A DNA stretch of 64,000 nucleotides from Hydractinia symbiolongicarpus (GCF_029227915.1 NC_079879.1:14882001-14946000); one strand, 5' to 3'; counted from the first letter of the stretch, positions 1 to 13,904 are shown. Numbers and translations are program-made. The notes: generated by a model not told the origin, from the sequence alone.

Positions 1-34
1 TTAACTACGTGCACATTCCTATTAAGGCTGTAAT
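1..34 (+). repeat. Partial monomer at left edge (tail, consensus 149-182)
   Basis: The first 34 bases correspond to the last 34 positions of the monomer, ending immediately before the first ATGG phase mark at 35. It carries small variants (CACATTCC for CACAGTCC, and CTATTAAGG for CTATAAAGG). The array therefore continues to the left of the window. Confidence 0.95.
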
Positions 35-2664
35 ATGGCCCTTTGCAGTCAAATAAAAGCCTCACACATAAATCACGTGGTTTCACCGGTCTGCGCAGGT
101 TACCATTGGACTATTCCTTACAGTCTCACTGCGCTACAACGTCCCAAGTCGTTTTCATTAGCGCCGTTGCCTTACAACACTCTTAACTACGTGCACAGTC
201 CTATAAAGGCTGTAATATGGACTTTTGCAGTCTAATAAAGGCCTCACACGTAAATCACGTGGTTCCATTTGGCTGTGCAGGTTACCATTGGACTATTCCT
301 TCCAGTCTCAATGCGCTACAACGTCCCAAGTCGTTTTCATTGGCGAAGTTGCCTTAAAACACTCTTAACTACGTGCACAGTCCTATAAAGGCTGTATTAT
401 GGTCTTTTGCAGTCTAATAAATGCCTCACACGTAAATCACGTTGTTCCATTTGCCTGTGCAGGTTACCATTAAACTAGTCGTTCCAGTCTCAATGCGCTA
501 CAACGTCCCAAGTCGTTTTCATTAGCGCCGTAGCTTTACAACACTCTTAACTACGTGCACAGTCCTATAAAGGCTGTAATATGGCTTTTTGCAGTCTAAT
601 AAAGGCTTCACACGTAAATCACGTGGTTTCACCTGCCTGCGCAGGTTACCTTTGGACTAATCGTTCCAGTCTCAATGCGCTACAACGTCCCGAGTCGTTT
701 TCATTAGCGCCGTTGCTTTACAACACTCTTAACTACGTGCACAGTGCTATTAAGGCTGTAATATGGCCCTTTGCAGTCTAATAAAAGCCTCACACATAAA
801 TCACGTGGTTTCACCGGTCTGCGCAGGTTACTATTGGACTATTCCTTACAATTTCAATGCGCTACAACGTCCCAAGTCGTTTTCATTAGCGCCGTTGCCT
901 TAGAACACTCTTTACTACGTGCACAGTCCTATAAAGGCTGTAATATGGCCTTATGCAGTCTAATGAAGGCCTCACACGTAAATCACGTGATTTCACATGT
1001 CTGCGCAGGTTAGCATTGGACTAGTCAGTCCAGTCTCAATGCGCTACAACGTCCCAAGTCGTTTTCATTAGCGCCGTTGCTTTACAACACTCTTAACTAC
1101 GTGCACAGTCCTATTAAGGCTGTAATATGGCCTTTTGCAGTCTAATAAAAGCCTCACACATAAATCACGTGGTTTCACCGGTCTGCGCAGGTTACCATTG
1201 GACTATTCCTTACAGTCTCAATGCGCTACAACGTTCCAAGTTGTTTTTATTAGCGCCGTTGCCTTACAACACTCTTAACTACGTGCACAGTCCTATAAAG
1301 GCTGTAATATGGACTTTTGCAGTCTAATAAAGTCCTCACACGTAAATCACGTGGCTTCACCGGTCTGCGCAGGTTACCATTGGCCTAATCCTTCATGTTT
1401 CAATGTGCTACAACGTACCAAGTCGTTTTCATTGGCGAAGTTGCCTTAGAACACTCTTAACTACGTGCACAGTCCTATAAAGGCTGTATTATGGCCTTTT
1501 GCAATCTAATAAAGGCCTCACACGTAAATCACGTGGTTCCATTTGCCTGTGCAGGTTACCATTGAACTAGTCAGTCCAGTCTCAATGCACTACAACGTCC
1601 CAAGTCGTTTTCATTAGCGCCGTTGCTTTACAACACTCTTAACTACGTGCACAGTGCTATTAAGGCTGTAATATGCCCTTTGCAGTCTAATAAAAGCCTC
1701 ACACATAAATCACGTGGTTTCACCGGCCTGCGCAGGTTACCATTGGACTATTCTTTACAGTCTCAATGCGCTACAACGTCCCAAGTCGTTTTCATTAGCG
1801 CCGTTGCCTTAGAACACTCTTTACTACGTGCACAGTCCTATAAAGGCTGTAATATGGCCTTATGCAGTCTAATAAAGGCCTCACACGTAAATCACGTGAT
1901 TTCACATGTCTGCGCAGGTTACCATTGGACTAGTCAGTCCAGTCTCAATGCGCTACAACGTCCCAAGTCGTTTTCATTAGCGCCGTTGCTTTACAACACT
2001 CTTTACTACGTGCACAGTCCTATAAAGGCTGTAATATGGCCTTTTGCAGTCTAATAAAGGCTTCACACGTAAATCACGTGGTTTCACCTGCCTGCGCAGG
2101 TTACCTTTGGACTAATCGTTCCAGTCTCAATGCGCTACTACGTCCCGAGTCGTTTTCATTAGCGCCGTTGCTTTACAGCACTCTTAACTACGTGCACAGT
2201 CCTATAAAGGCTGTAATATGGCCTTTTGCAGTCTAATAAAGTCCTCACACGTAAATCACGTGCCTTCACCGGTCTGCGCAGATTACCATTGGCCTAGTCC
2301 TTCAAGTCTCAATGTGCTACAACGTCCGAAGTCGTTTTCATTAGCGCCGTTGCTTTTCAACACTCTTAACTACGTGCACAATCCTATAAAGGCTGTAATA
2401 TGGCCTTTTGCAGTCTAATAAAGGCCTCACACGTAAATCACGTGGTTCCATTTGGCTGTGCAGGTTACCATTGGACTATTCCTTCCAGTCTCAATGCGCT
2501 ACAACGTCCCGAGTCGTTTTCATTAGTGCCGTTGCTTTACAACACTCTTAACTACGTGCACAGTCCTATAAAGGCTGTAATATGGCCTTTTGCAGTCTAA
2601 TAAAGGCCTCACACGTAAATCACGTGGTTTCACCTGTCTGCGCAGGTTACCATTAGCCTAGTCC

Positions 2665-5600
2665 TTCCAGTCTCAATGCGCTACAACGTCCCAAGTCGTT
2701 TCATTAGCGCCGTTGCTTTACAACACTATTAACTACGTGCACAGTCCTATAAAGGCTGTATTATGGCCTTTTGCAGTCTAATAAAGGCCTCACACGTAAA
2801 TCACGTGGTTCCATTTGCCTGTGCAGGTTGCCATTGGACTATTCCTTCCAGTCTAAATGCGCCACAACGTCCCAAGTCGTTTCATTAGCGCTGTTGCTTT
2901 ACAACACTATTAACTACGTGCACAGTCCTATAAAAGCTGTAATTTGGCCTTTTGCAGTCTAATAAACTCCTCACACGTAAATCACGTGGCTTCACCGGTC
3001 TGCGCAGGTTACCATTGGCCTAGTCCTTCATGTCTCAATGTGCTACAACGTCCCAAGTCGTTTTCATTGGCGAAGTTGCCTTAGAACACTATTAACTACG
3101 TGCACAGTCCTATAAAGGCTGTAATATGGCCTTTTGCAGTCTAATAAACTCCTCACACGTAAATCACGTGGTTTCACCTGTCTGCGCAGGTTACCATTGG
3201 ACTAGTCAGTCCAGTCTCAATGCGCTACAACGTCCCAAGTCGTTTTCATTAGCGCCGCTGCTTTACAACACTCTTAACTACGTGCACAGTCCTATTAAGG
3301 CTGTAATATGGCCTTTTGCAGTCTAATAAAAGCCTCACACATAAATCACGTGGTTTCACCGGTCTGCGCAGGTTACCATTGGACTATTCCTTACAGTCTC
3401 ATTGCGCTACAACGTCCCAAGTTTTTTTTATTAGCGCCGTTGCCTTACAACACTCTTAACTACGTGCACAGTCCTATAAAGGCTGTAATATGGACTTTTG
3501 CAGTCTAATAAAGTCCTCACACGTAAATCACGTGGCTTCACCGGTCTGCGCAGGTTACCATTAGCCTAGTCCTTCATGTTTCAATGTGCTACAACGTCTC
3601 AAGTCCTGTTCATTAGCGAAGTTGCCTTAGAACACTCTTAACTACGTGCACAGTCCTATAAAGGCTGTAATATGGCCTTTTGCAGTCTAATAAAGGACTC
3701 ACACGTAAATCACCTGGTTTCATCTGTCTGCGCAGGTTACCATTGGCCTAGTCCTTCATGTCTTAATGTGCTACAACGTCCCAAATCGTTTTCATTGGCG
3801 AAGTTGCCTTAGAACACTCTTTACTACGTGCACAGTCCTATAAATGCTGTAATATGGCCTTATGCAGTCTAATAAAGGCCTCACACGTAAATCACGTGGT
3901 TTCACCTGTCTGCGCAGGTTACCATTTGACTAGTCAGTCCAGTCTCAATGCACTACAACGTCCCAAGTCGTTTTCATTAGCGCCGTTGCTTTACAACACT
4001 CTTAACTTCGTGCACAGTCCTATTAAGGCTGTAATATGGCCTTTTGCAGTCTAATAAAAGCCTCACACATAAATCACGTGGTTTCACCGGTCCGCGCAGG
4101 TTACCGTTGGACTATTCCTTACAGTCTCTATGCGCTACAACGTCCCAAGTCGTTTTCATTAGCGCCGTTGCCTTACAACACTTTTAACTACGTGCACAGT
4201 CCTATACAGGCTGTAATATGGACTTTTGCAGTCTAATAAAGTCCTCACACGTAATTCACGTGGCTTCACCGGTCTGTGCAGGTTACCATTGGCCTAGTCC
4301 TTCATGTTTCAATGTGCTACAACGTCCCAAGTCGTTTTCATTGGCGAAGTTGCCTTAGAACACTCTTAACTACGTGCACAGTCCTATAAAGGCTGTATTA
4401 TGGCCTTTTGCAGTCTAATAAAAGCCTCACACATAAATCACGTGGTTTCACCGGTCTGCGCAGGTTACCATTGGACTATTCCTTACAGTCTCAATGCGCT
4501 ACAACGTCCCAAGTCGTTTTCATTAGCGCCGTTGCCTTACAACACTCTTAACTACGTGCACAGTCCTATACAGGCTGTAATATGGACTTTTGCAGTCTAA
4601 TAAAGTCCTCACACGTAAATTACGTGGCTTCACGGGTCTGCGCAGGTTACCATTGGCCTAGTCCTTTATGTTTCAATGTGCTACAACGTCCCAAGTCGTT
4701 TTCATTGGCGAAGTTGCCTTAGAACACTCTTAACTACGTGTACAGTCCTATAAAGGCTGTATTATGGCCTTTTGCAGTCTAATAAAGGCCTCACACGTAA
4801 ATCACGTGGTTCCATTTGGCTGTGCAGGTTACCATTGGACTATTCCGTCCAGTCTCAATGCGCTACAACGTCCCAAGTCGTTTCATTGGCGCCGTTGCTT
4901 TATAACACTATTAACTACGTGCACAGTCCTATAAAGGCTGTATTATGGCCTTTTGCAGTCTAATAAAGGCCTCACACGTAAATCACGTGGTCCCATTTGC
5001 CTGTGCAGGTTGCCATTGGACTATTCCTTCCAGTCTAAATGCGCCACAACGTCCCAAGTCGTTTCATTAGCGCCGTTGCTTTACAATACTATTAACTACG
5101 TGCACAGTCCTATAAAGGCTGTAATATGGCCTTTTGCAGTCTAATAAACTCCTCACAGGTAAATCACGTGGCTTCACCGGTCTGCGCAGGTTACCATTGG
5201 CCTAGTCCTTCATGTCTCAATGTGCTACAACCTCCCAAGTCGTTTTCATTGGCGAAGTTGCCTTAGAACACTCTTAACTACGTGCACAGTCCTATAAAGG
5301 CTGTATTATGGCCTTTTGCAGTCTAATAAAGGCCTCACAGGTAAATCACGTTGTTCCATTTGTCTGTGCAGGTTACCATTGAACTAGTCGTTCCAGTCTC
5401 AATGCGCTACAACGTCCCAAGTCGTTTTCATTAGCGCCGTTGCTTCACAACACTCTTAACTACGTGCACAGTCCTATAAAGGCTGTATTATGGCTTTTTG
5501 CAGTCTAATAAAGGCTTCACACGTAAATCACGTGGTTTCACCTTCCTGCGCAGGTTACCTTTGGACTAATCGTTCCAGTCTCAATGCGCTACAACGTCCC

Positions 5601-5936
5601 GAGTAGTTTTCATTAATGCCGTTGCTTTACAACACTCTTAACTACGTGCACAGTCCTATAAAGGCTGTAATATGGCCTTTTGCAGTCTAATAAAAGCCTC
5701 ACACGTAAATCACGTGGTTTCACCTGTCTGCGCAGGTTACCATTAGCCTAGTCCTTCCAGCCTCAATGCGCTACAACCTCCCAAAAAGTTTTCATTACCG
5801 CCGTTGCCTTAGAACACTCTTAACTACGTGCACAGTCCTATAAAGGCTGTATTGTGGCCTTTTGCAGTCTAATAAAGGCCTCACACGTAAATCACGTGGT
5901 TCCATTTGGCTGTGCAGGTTACCATTGGACTATTCC
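2665..5936 (+). repeat. 18-monomer unit (3272 bp), first copy
   Basis: Positions about 2665-4292 recur at about 5937-7565 with an offset of 3272-3273 bp. Shared rare markers include GTCGTTTCATTAGCGCTG (near 2880 and 6152), GCGCCGCTGC (near 3255 and 6527), GTTTTTTTTATTAG (near 3421 and 6693) and CTTAACTTCGTGC (near 4003 and 7277). Few differences are seen, such as AATTTGG at 2941 against AATATGG at 6213. The second copy departs at GGTTACCATTGG near 7565. Confidence 0.8.
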
Positions 5937-7565
5937 TTCCAGTCTCAACGCGCTACAACGTCCCAAGTCGTTTCATTAGCGCCGTTGCTTTACAACACTA
6001 TTAACTACGTGCACAGTCCTATAAAGGCTGTATTATGGCCTTTTGCAGTCTAATAAAGGCCTCACACGTAAATCACGTGGTTCCATTTGCCTGTGCAGGT
6101 TGCCATTAGACTATTCCTTCCAGTCTAAATGCGCCACAACGTCCCAAGTCGTTTCATTAGCGCTGTTGCTTTACAACACTATTAACTACGTGCACAGTCC
6201 TATAAAGGCTGTAATATGGCCTTTTGCAGTCTAATAAACTCCTCACACGTAAATCACGTGGCTTCACCGGTCTGCGCAGGTTACCATTGGCCTAGTCCTT
6301 CATGTCTCAATGTGCTACAACGTCCCAAGTCGTTTTCATTGGCGAAGTTGCCTTAGAACACTATTAACTACGTGCACAGTCCTATAAAGGCTGTAATATG
6401 GCCTTTTGCAGTCTAATAAACTCCTCACACGTAAATCACGTGGTTTCACCTGTCTGCGCAGGTTACCATTGGACTAGTCAGTCCAGTCTCAATGCGCTAC
6501 AACGTCCCAAGTCGTTTTCATTAGCGCCGCTGCTTTACAACACTCTTAACTACGTGCACAGTCCTATTAAGGCTGTAATATGGCCTTTTGCAGTCTAATA
6601 AAAGCCTCACACATAAATCACGTGGTTTCACCGGTCTGCGCAGGTTACCATTGGACTATTCCTTACAGTCTCATTGCGCTACAACGTCCCAAGTTTTTTT
6701 TATTAGCGCCGTTGCCTTATAACACTCTTAACTACGTGCACAGTCCTATAAAGGCTGTAATATAGACTTTTGCAGTCTAATAAAGTCCTCACACGTAAAT
6801 CACGTGGCTTCACCGGTCTGCGCAGGTTACCATTAGCCTAGTCCTTCATGTTTCAATGTGCTACAACGTCCCAAGTCCTGTTCATTAGCGAAGTTGCCTT
6901 AGAACACTCTTAACTACGTGCACAGTCCTATAAACGCTGTAATATGGCCTTTTTGCAGTCTAATAAAGGACTCACACGTAAATCACCTGGTTTCATCTGT
7001 CTGCGCAGGTTACCATTGGCCTAGTCCTTCATGTCTTAATGTGCTACAACGTCCCAAGTCGTTTTCATTGGCGAAGTTGCCTTAGAACACTCTTTACTAC
7101 GTGCACAGTCCTATAAATGCTGTAATATGGCCTTATGCAGTCTAATAAAGGCCTCACACGTAAATCACGTGGTTTCACCTGTCTGCGCAGGTTACCATTT
7201 GACTAGTTAGTCCAGTCTCAATGCACTACAACGTCCCAAGTCGTTTTCATTAGCGCCGTTGCTTTACAACACTCTTAACTTCGTGCACAGTCCTATTAAG
7301 GCTGTAATATGGCCTTTTGCAGTCTAATAAAAGCCTCACACATAAATCACGTGGTTTCACCGGTCTGCGCAGGTTACCGTTGGACTATTCCTTACAGTTT
7401 CTATGCGCTACAACGTCCCAAGTCGTTTTCATTAGCGCCGTTGCCTTACAACACTTTTAACTACGTGCACAGTCCTATACAGGCTGTAATATGGACTTTT
7501 GCAGTCTAATAAAGTCCTCACACGTAATTCACGTGGCTTCACCGGTCTGCGCAGGTTACCATTGG
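5937..7565 (+). repeat. 18-monomer unit, second partial copy
   Basis: This repeats 2665-4292. It has gained one T near 6951 (CCTTTTTGCAG), which changes the offset from 3272 to 3273. At 7566 it switches from the expected CCTAGTCC to ACTAGTCAG, producing a chimeric monomer that resembles the one near 6470 downstream of the joint. Confidence 0.8.
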
Positions 7566-7631
7566 ACTAGTCAGTCCCGTCTCAATGCGCTACAACGTCC
7601 CAAGTCGTTTTCATTAGCGCCGCTGCTTTAC
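6721..7631 (+). repeat. 5-monomer tandem duplication, first copy (911 bp)
   Basis: Positions 6721-7565 recur at 7632-8475. Shared markers include CAAGTCCTGTTCATTAGCG (near 6874 and 7785), AATCACCTGG (near 6979 and 7890) and CTATAAATGCTG (near 7110 and 8021). The 1-bp excess over 910 is the extra T near 6951. Its last monomer carries the chimeric joint at 7565. Confidence 0.8.
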
Positions 7632-8475
7632 AACACTCTTAACTACGTGCACAGTCCTATAAAGGCTGTAATATGGACTTTTGCAGTCTAATAAAGTCCT
7701 CACACGTAAATCACGTGGCTTCACCGGTCTGCGCAGGTTACCATTAGCCTAGTCCTTCATGTTTCAATGTGCTACAACGTCCCAAGTCCTGTTCATTAGC
7801 GAAGTTGCCTTAGAACACTCTTAACTACGTGCACAGTCCTATAAAGGCTGTAATATGGCCTTTTGCAGTCTAATAAAGGACTCACACGTAAATCACCTGG
7901 TTTCATCTGTCTGCGCAGGTTACCATTGGCCTAGTCCTTCATGTCTTAATGTGCTACAACGTCGCAAGTCGTTTTCATTGGCGAAGTTGCCTTAGAACAC
8001 TCTTTACTACGTGCACAGTCCTATAAATGCTGTAATATGGCCTTATGCAGTCTAATAAAGGCCTCACACGTAAATCACGTGGTTTCACCTGTCTGCACAG
8101 GTTAACATTTGACTAGTCAGTCCAGTCTCAATGCACTACAACGTCCCAAGTCGTTTTCATTAGCGTCGTTGCTTTACAACACTCTTAACTTCGTGCACAG
8201 TCCTATTAAGGCTGTAATATGGCCTTTTGCAGTCTAATAAAAGCCTCACACATAAATCACGTGGTTTCACCGGTCTGCGCAGGTTACCGTTAGACTATTC
8301 CTTACAGTCTCTATGCGCTACAACGTCCCAAGTCGTTTTCATTAGCGCCGTTGCCTTACAACACTTTTAACTACGTGCACAGTCCTATACAGGCTGTAAT
8401 ATGGACTTTTGCAGTCTAATAAAGTCCTCACACGTAATTCACGTGGCTTCACCGGTCTGCGCAGGTTACCATTGG
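7632..8475 (+). repeat. 5-monomer tandem duplication, second copy
   Basis: A repeat of 6721-7565. Because this copy is stacked on the 18-monomer duplication, the region about 7632-9457 also matches about 3450-5275 at an offset near 4183 bp (3273 + 910), with GTCGCAAGTCG at 7963 as a private change and a 1-bp loss (GGTAATCAC) near 9343. Confidence 0.8.
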
Positions 8476-10100
8476 CCTAGTCCTTCATGTTTCAATGTGC
8501 TACAACGTCCCAAGTCGTTTTCATTGGCGAAGTTGCCTTAGAACACTCTTAACTACGTGCACAGTCCTATAAAGGCTGTATTATGGCATTTTGCAGTCTA
8601 ATAAAAGCCTCACACATAAATCACGTGGTTTCACCGGTCTGCGCAGGTTACCATTGGACTATTCCTTACAGTCTCAATGCGCTACAACGTCCCAAGTCGT
8701 TTTCATTAGCGCCGTTGCCTTACAACACTCTTAACTACGTGCACAGTCCTATACAGGCTGTAATATGGACTTTTGCAGTCTAATAAAGTCCTCACACGTA
8801 AATTACGTGGCTTCAACGGTCTGCGCAGGTTACCATTGGCCTAGTCCTTTATGTTTCAATGTGCTACAACGTCCCAAGTCGTTTTCATTGGCGAAGTTGC
8901 CTTAGAACACTCTTAACTACGTGCACAGTCCTATAAAGGCTGTATTATGGCCTTTTGCAGTCTAATAAAGGCCTCACACGTAAAACACGTGGTTCCATTT
9001 GGCTGTGCAGGTTACCATTGGACTATTCCTTCCAGTCTCATTGCGCTACAACGTCCCAAGTCGTTTCATTGGCGCCGTTGCTTTACAACACTATTAACTA
9101 CGTGCACACTCCTATAAAGGCTGTATTATGGCCTTTTGCAGTCTAATAAAGGCCTCACACGTAAATCACGTGGTCCCATTTGCCTGTGCAGGTTGCCATT
9201 GGACTATTCCTGCCAGTCTAAATGCGCCACAACGTCCCAAGTCGTTTCATTAGCGCCGTTGCTTTACAAAACTATTAACTACGTGCACAGTCCTATAAAG
9301 GCTGTAATATGGCCTTTTGCAGTCTAATAAACTCCTCACAGGTAATCACGTGGCTTCACCGGTCTGCGCAGGTTACCATTGGCCTAGTCCTTCATGTCTC
9401 AATGTGCTACAACGTCCCAAGTCGTTTTCATTGGCGAAGTTGCCTTAGAACACTCTTTAATACGTGCACAGTCCTATAAAGGCTGTAATATGGCCTTATG
9501 CAGTCTAATAAAGGCCTCACACGTAAATCACGTGGTTTCACCTGTCTGCGCAGGTTACCATTGGACTAGTCAGTCCAGTCTCAATGCGCTACAACGTCCC
9601 AAGTCGTTTTCATTAGCGGCGTTGCTTTACAACACTCTTAACTACGTGCACAATCCTATAAAGGCTGTATTATGGCCTTCTTCAGTCTAATAAATGCCTC
9701 ACACATAAATCACGTGGCTCCATTCGGCTGTGGAGGTTACCATTGGATTATTCCTTCCAGTCTCAATGCCCTACAACGTCCCAAGTCGTCTTCATTAGCG
9801 CCGTTGCTTTACAACACTATTAACTACGTGCACAGTCCTATAAAGGCTGTAATATGGCCTTCTGCAGTCTAATTAAGGCTTCACACGTAAATCACGTGGT
9901 TTCACCTGCCTGCGCAGGTTACCTTTAGACTAATCGTTCCAGTCTCAAAGCGCTGCAACGTCCCAAGTCGTTTTCATTGGCGAAGTTGCCTTAGAACACT
10001 CTTAACTACGTGCAAAGTCCTATGAAGGCTGTAATATGGCCTTTTGCAGTCTAATAAAGGCCTCACACGTAAATCACGTGGTTTCCTCTGTCTGCGCAGG

Positions 10101-10826
10101 TTACCATTGGCCTAGTCCTTCAAGTCCCAATGCGCTGCAACGTCCCAAGTCGTTTTCATTAGCGCCGTTGCCTTAGAACACTCTTTACTACGTGCACAGT
10201 CCTATAAAGGCTGTAATATGGCCTTTTGCAGTCTAATAAAAGCCTCACACGTAAATCACGTGGTTTCACCTGTCTGCGCAGGTTACCATTGACCTAGTCC
10301 TTCCAGCCTTAATGCGCTACAACGTCCCAAGTCGTTTTCATTAGTGCCGTTGCCTTACAACACTCTTAATTACGTGCACAGACCCATAAAGGCTGTAATA
10401 TGGCCTTTGCAGTCTAATAAAGGCTTCACACGTAAATCACGTAGTTTCACCTGCCTGCACAGGTTACCTTTGGACTAATTGTTCCAGACTCAATGCGCTA
10501 CAACGTCCCAAGTCGTTTTCATTAGCGCCGTTGCCTTAGAACACTCTTTACTACGTGCACAGTCCTATAAAGGCCGTGATATGGCCTTTGCAGTCTAATA
10601 AAGTCTTCACATGTAAATCACGTTGCTTCACCTGCCTGCGCAGGTTAGCTTTGGACTAATCGTTCCAGTCTTAATTTGCTACAACGTCCCAAGTCGTTTT
10701 CATTAGCGGCGTTGCTTAACAACACTCTTAACTACGTGCACAATCCTATAAAGGCTGTATTATGGCCTTCTTCAGTCTAATAAATGCCTCACACATAAAT
10801 CACGTGGCTCCATTCGGCTGTGGAGG
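10101..10826 (+). repeat. 4-monomer tandem duplication, first copy (726 bp)
   Basis: Repeated at 10827-11552 with offset 726. Two monomers in each copy have the shortened GGCCTTTGCAG, hence 726 rather than 728. Differences are few (TTAATTTGC/TTAATGTGC near 10667/11396, TTGCTTAAC/TTGCTTTAC near 10710/11437, AGCGCCG/AGGGCCG near 10523/11248). Confidence 0.85.
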
Positions 10827-11552
10827 TTACCATTGGCCTAGTCCTTCAAGTCCCAATGCGCTGCAACGTCCCAAGTCGTTTTCATTAGCGCCGTTGCCTT
10901 AGAACACTCTTTACTACGTGCACAGTCCTATAAAGGCTGTAATATGGCCTTTTGCAGTCTAATAAAAGCCTCACACGTAAATCACGTGGTTTCACCTGTC
11001 TGCGCAGGTTACCATTGACCTAGTCCTTCCAGCCTTAATGCGCTACAACGTCCCAAGTCGTTTTCATTAGTGCCGTTGCCTTACAACACTCTTAATTACG
11101 TGCACAGACCCATAAAGGCTGTAATATGGCCTTTGCAGTCTAATAAAGGCTTCACACGTAAATCACGTAGTTTCACCTGCCTGCACAGGTTACCTTTGGA
11201 CTAATTGTTCCAGACTCAATGCGCTACAACGTCCCAAGTCGTTTTCATTAGGGCCGTTGCCTTAGAACACTCTTTACTACGTGCACAGTCCTATAAAGGC
11301 CGTGATATGGCCTTTGCAGTCTAATAAAGTCTTCACATGTAAATCACGTTGCTTCACCTGCCTGCGCAGGTTAGCTTTGGACTAATCGTTCCAGTCTTAA
11401 TGTGCTACAACGTCCCAAGTCGTTTTCATTAGCGGCGTTGCTTTACAACACTCTTAACTACGTGCACAATCCTATAAAGGCTGTATTATGGCCTTCTTCA
11501 GTCTAATAAATGCCTCACACATAAATCACGTGGTTCCATTTGGCTGTGCAGG
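10827..11552 (+). repeat. 4-monomer tandem duplication, second copy, with chimeric joint
   Basis: The monomer at the joint begins like the one near 9720 (CATTCGGCTGTGGAGG, a rare variant) and continues from GGTTACCATTGG like the one near 10101 (CCTAGTCCTTCAAGTCCC). This places the exchange in or next to the GCAGG/GGTTACCATTGG segment. Confidence 0.85.
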
Positions 11553-12269
11553 TTACCATTGGATTATTCCTTCCAGTCTCAATGCGCTACAACGTCCCAA
11601 GTCGTTTTCATTAGCGCCGTTGCTTTACAACACTATTAACTACGTGCACAGTCCTATAAAGGCTGTAATATGGCCTTCTGCAGTCTAATTAAGGCTTCAC
11701 ACGTAAATCACGTGGTTTCACCTGCCTGCGCAGGTTACCTTTAGACTAATCGTTCCAGTCTCAATGCGCTGCAACGTCCCAAGTCGTTTTCATTGGCGAA
11801 GTTGCCTTAGAACACTCTTAACTACGTGCAAAGTCCTATAAAGGCTGTAATGTGGCCTTTGCAGTGTAATAAAGTGTTCACACGTAAGTCACGTGGTTTC
11901 ACTTGCCTGCGCAGGTTACCTTTGGACTAATCGTTCCAGTCTTAATGTGCTACAACGTCCCAAGTTGTTTTCATTAGTGCTGTTGCTTTACAACACTCTT
12001 AACTACGTGCACAATCCTATAAAGGCTGTAATATGGCCTTCTTCAGTCTAATAAATGGCTCACACATAATTCACGTGGTTCCATTTGGCTGTGCAGGTTA
12101 CCATTGGACTATTCCTTCCAGTCTCAATGCGCTACAACGTCCCAAGTCGTTTTCATTAGCGCCGTTGCTCTACAACACTATTAACTACGTGCACAGTCCT
12201 ATAAAGGCTGTAATATGGCCTTTTGCAGTCTAATAAAGTCCTCACACGTAAATCACGTGGCTTCACCGG

Positions 12270-13904
12270 TCTGCGCAGGTTACCATTGGCCTAGTCCTTC
12301 CAGTCTCATTGCGCTACAACGTCCCAAGTCGTTTTCATTAGCGCCGTTGCCTTAGAACACTCTTTACTACGTGCACAGTCCTATAAAGGCTGTAATATGG
12401 CCTTTTGCAGTCTAATAAAAGCCTCACACGTAAATCACGTGGTTTCACCTGTCTGCGCAGGTTACCATTGACCTAGTCCTTCCAGCCTTAATGCGCTACA
12501 ACGTCCCAAGTCGTTTTCATTAGTGCCGTTGCCTTACAACACTCTTAATTACGTGCACAGACCCATAAAGGCTGTAATATGGCCTTTGCAGTCTAATAAA
12601 GGCTTCACACGTAAATCACGTAGTTTCACCTGCCTGCACAGGTTACCTTTGGACTAATTGTTCCAGACTCAATGCGCTACAACGTCCCAAGTCGTTTTCA
12701 TTAGCGCCGTTGCCTTAGAACACTCTTTACTACGTGCACAGTCCTATAAAGGCCGTGATATGGCCTTTGCAGTCTAATAAAGTCTTCACATGTAAATCAC
12801 GTTGCTTCACCTGCCTGCGCAGGTTAGCTTTGGATTATTCCTTCCAGTCTCAATGCGCTACAACGTCCCAAGTCGTTTTCATTAGCGGCGTTGCTTTACA
12901 ACACTCTTAACTACGTGCACAATCCTATAAAGGCTGTATTATGGCCTTCTACAGTCTAATTAAGGCTTCACACGTAAATCACGTGGTTTCACCTGCCTGC
13001 GCAGGTTACCTTTAGACTAATCGTTCCAGTCTCAATGCGCTGCAACGTCCCAAGTCGTTTTCATTGGCGAAGTTGCCTTAGAACACTCTTAACTACGTGC
13101 AAAGTCCTATAAAGGCTGTAATGTGGCCTTTGCAGTGTAATAAAGTGTTCACACGTAAGTCACGTGGTTTCACTTGCCTGCGCAGGTTACCTTTGGACTA
13201 ATCGTTCCAGTCTTAATGTGCTACAACGTCCCAAGTTGTTTTCATTAGTGCCGTTGCTTTACAACACTCTTAACTACGTGCACAATCCTATAAAGGCTGT
13301 AATATGGCCTTCTTCAGTCTAATAAATGGCTCACACATAATTCACGTGGTTCCATTTGGCTGTGCAGGTTACCATTGGACTATTCCTTCCATTCTCAATG
13401 CGCTACAACGTCCCAAGTCGTTTTCATTAGCGCCGTTGCTCTACAACACTATTAACTACGTGCACAGTCCTATAAAGGCTGTAATATGGCCTTTTGCAGT
13501 CTAATAAAGTCCTCACACGTAAATCACGTGGCTTCACCGGTCTGCGCAGGTTACCATTGGCCTAGTCCTTCCAGTCTCATTGCGCTACAACGTCCCAAGT
13601 CGTTTTCATTACCGCCGTTGCCTTAGAACACTCTTAACTACGTGCACAGTCCTATAAAGGCTGTATTGTGGCCTTTTGCAGTCTAATAAAGACCTCACAC
13701 GTAAATCACGTGGTTCCATTTGGCTGTGCAGGTTACCATTGGACTATTCCTTCCAGTCTCAATGCGCTACAACCTCCCAAGTCGTTTTCATTAGCGCCGT
13801 TGCCTCAGAACACTCTTAACTACGTGCACAGTCCTATAAAGGCTGTAATATGGCCTTTTGCAGTCTAATAAAGGCCTCACACGTAAATCACGTGGTTTCG
13901 TCTG
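12270..13904 (+). repeat. 9-monomer tandem duplication, first copy (1635 bp)
   Basis: Repeated at 13905-15539, offset 1635. All rare markers checked are shared: TTAGCTTTGGATTATTCC (12832/14467), GGCCTTCTACAG (12944/14579), CTTCCATTCTC (13387/15022), CATTACCGCC (13608/15243), TTGTGGCC (13666/15301), GCCTCAGAAC (13803/15438). I found no difference in these spot checks, so the event looks recent, or the copies have been homogenised. Confidence 0.9.

Larger units (their letters stand above)
1..9457 (+). repeat. Block A: ATGGAC/ACCGGT-rich satellite subfamilies
   Basis: This stretch is set apart by monomers with ATGGACTTTTGCAG, AAAAGCCTCACACATAAATC, ACCGGTCTGCGCAGG, GACTAGTCAGTCCAG and CCTTCATGTTTCAATGTGC, which are rare or absent further right. 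Monomers with a shortened GTCGTTTCATT also concentrate here (near 2700, 2880, 4889, 5062, 5970, 6152, 9063, 9243). No genes or insertions are present. The block boundary is a gradual change of subfamilies, not a sharp break. Confidence 0.75.

Noticed and set aside
660-720. Possible CENP-B box in CCCGAGT monomers
   Set aside because: CCCGAGTCGTTTTCA matches the left half of the reverse-complement box (CCCGNNT) but has TTCA where CGAA is required, so the essential bases are missing. The TTCGAAC of block D also lacks the CGGG half.
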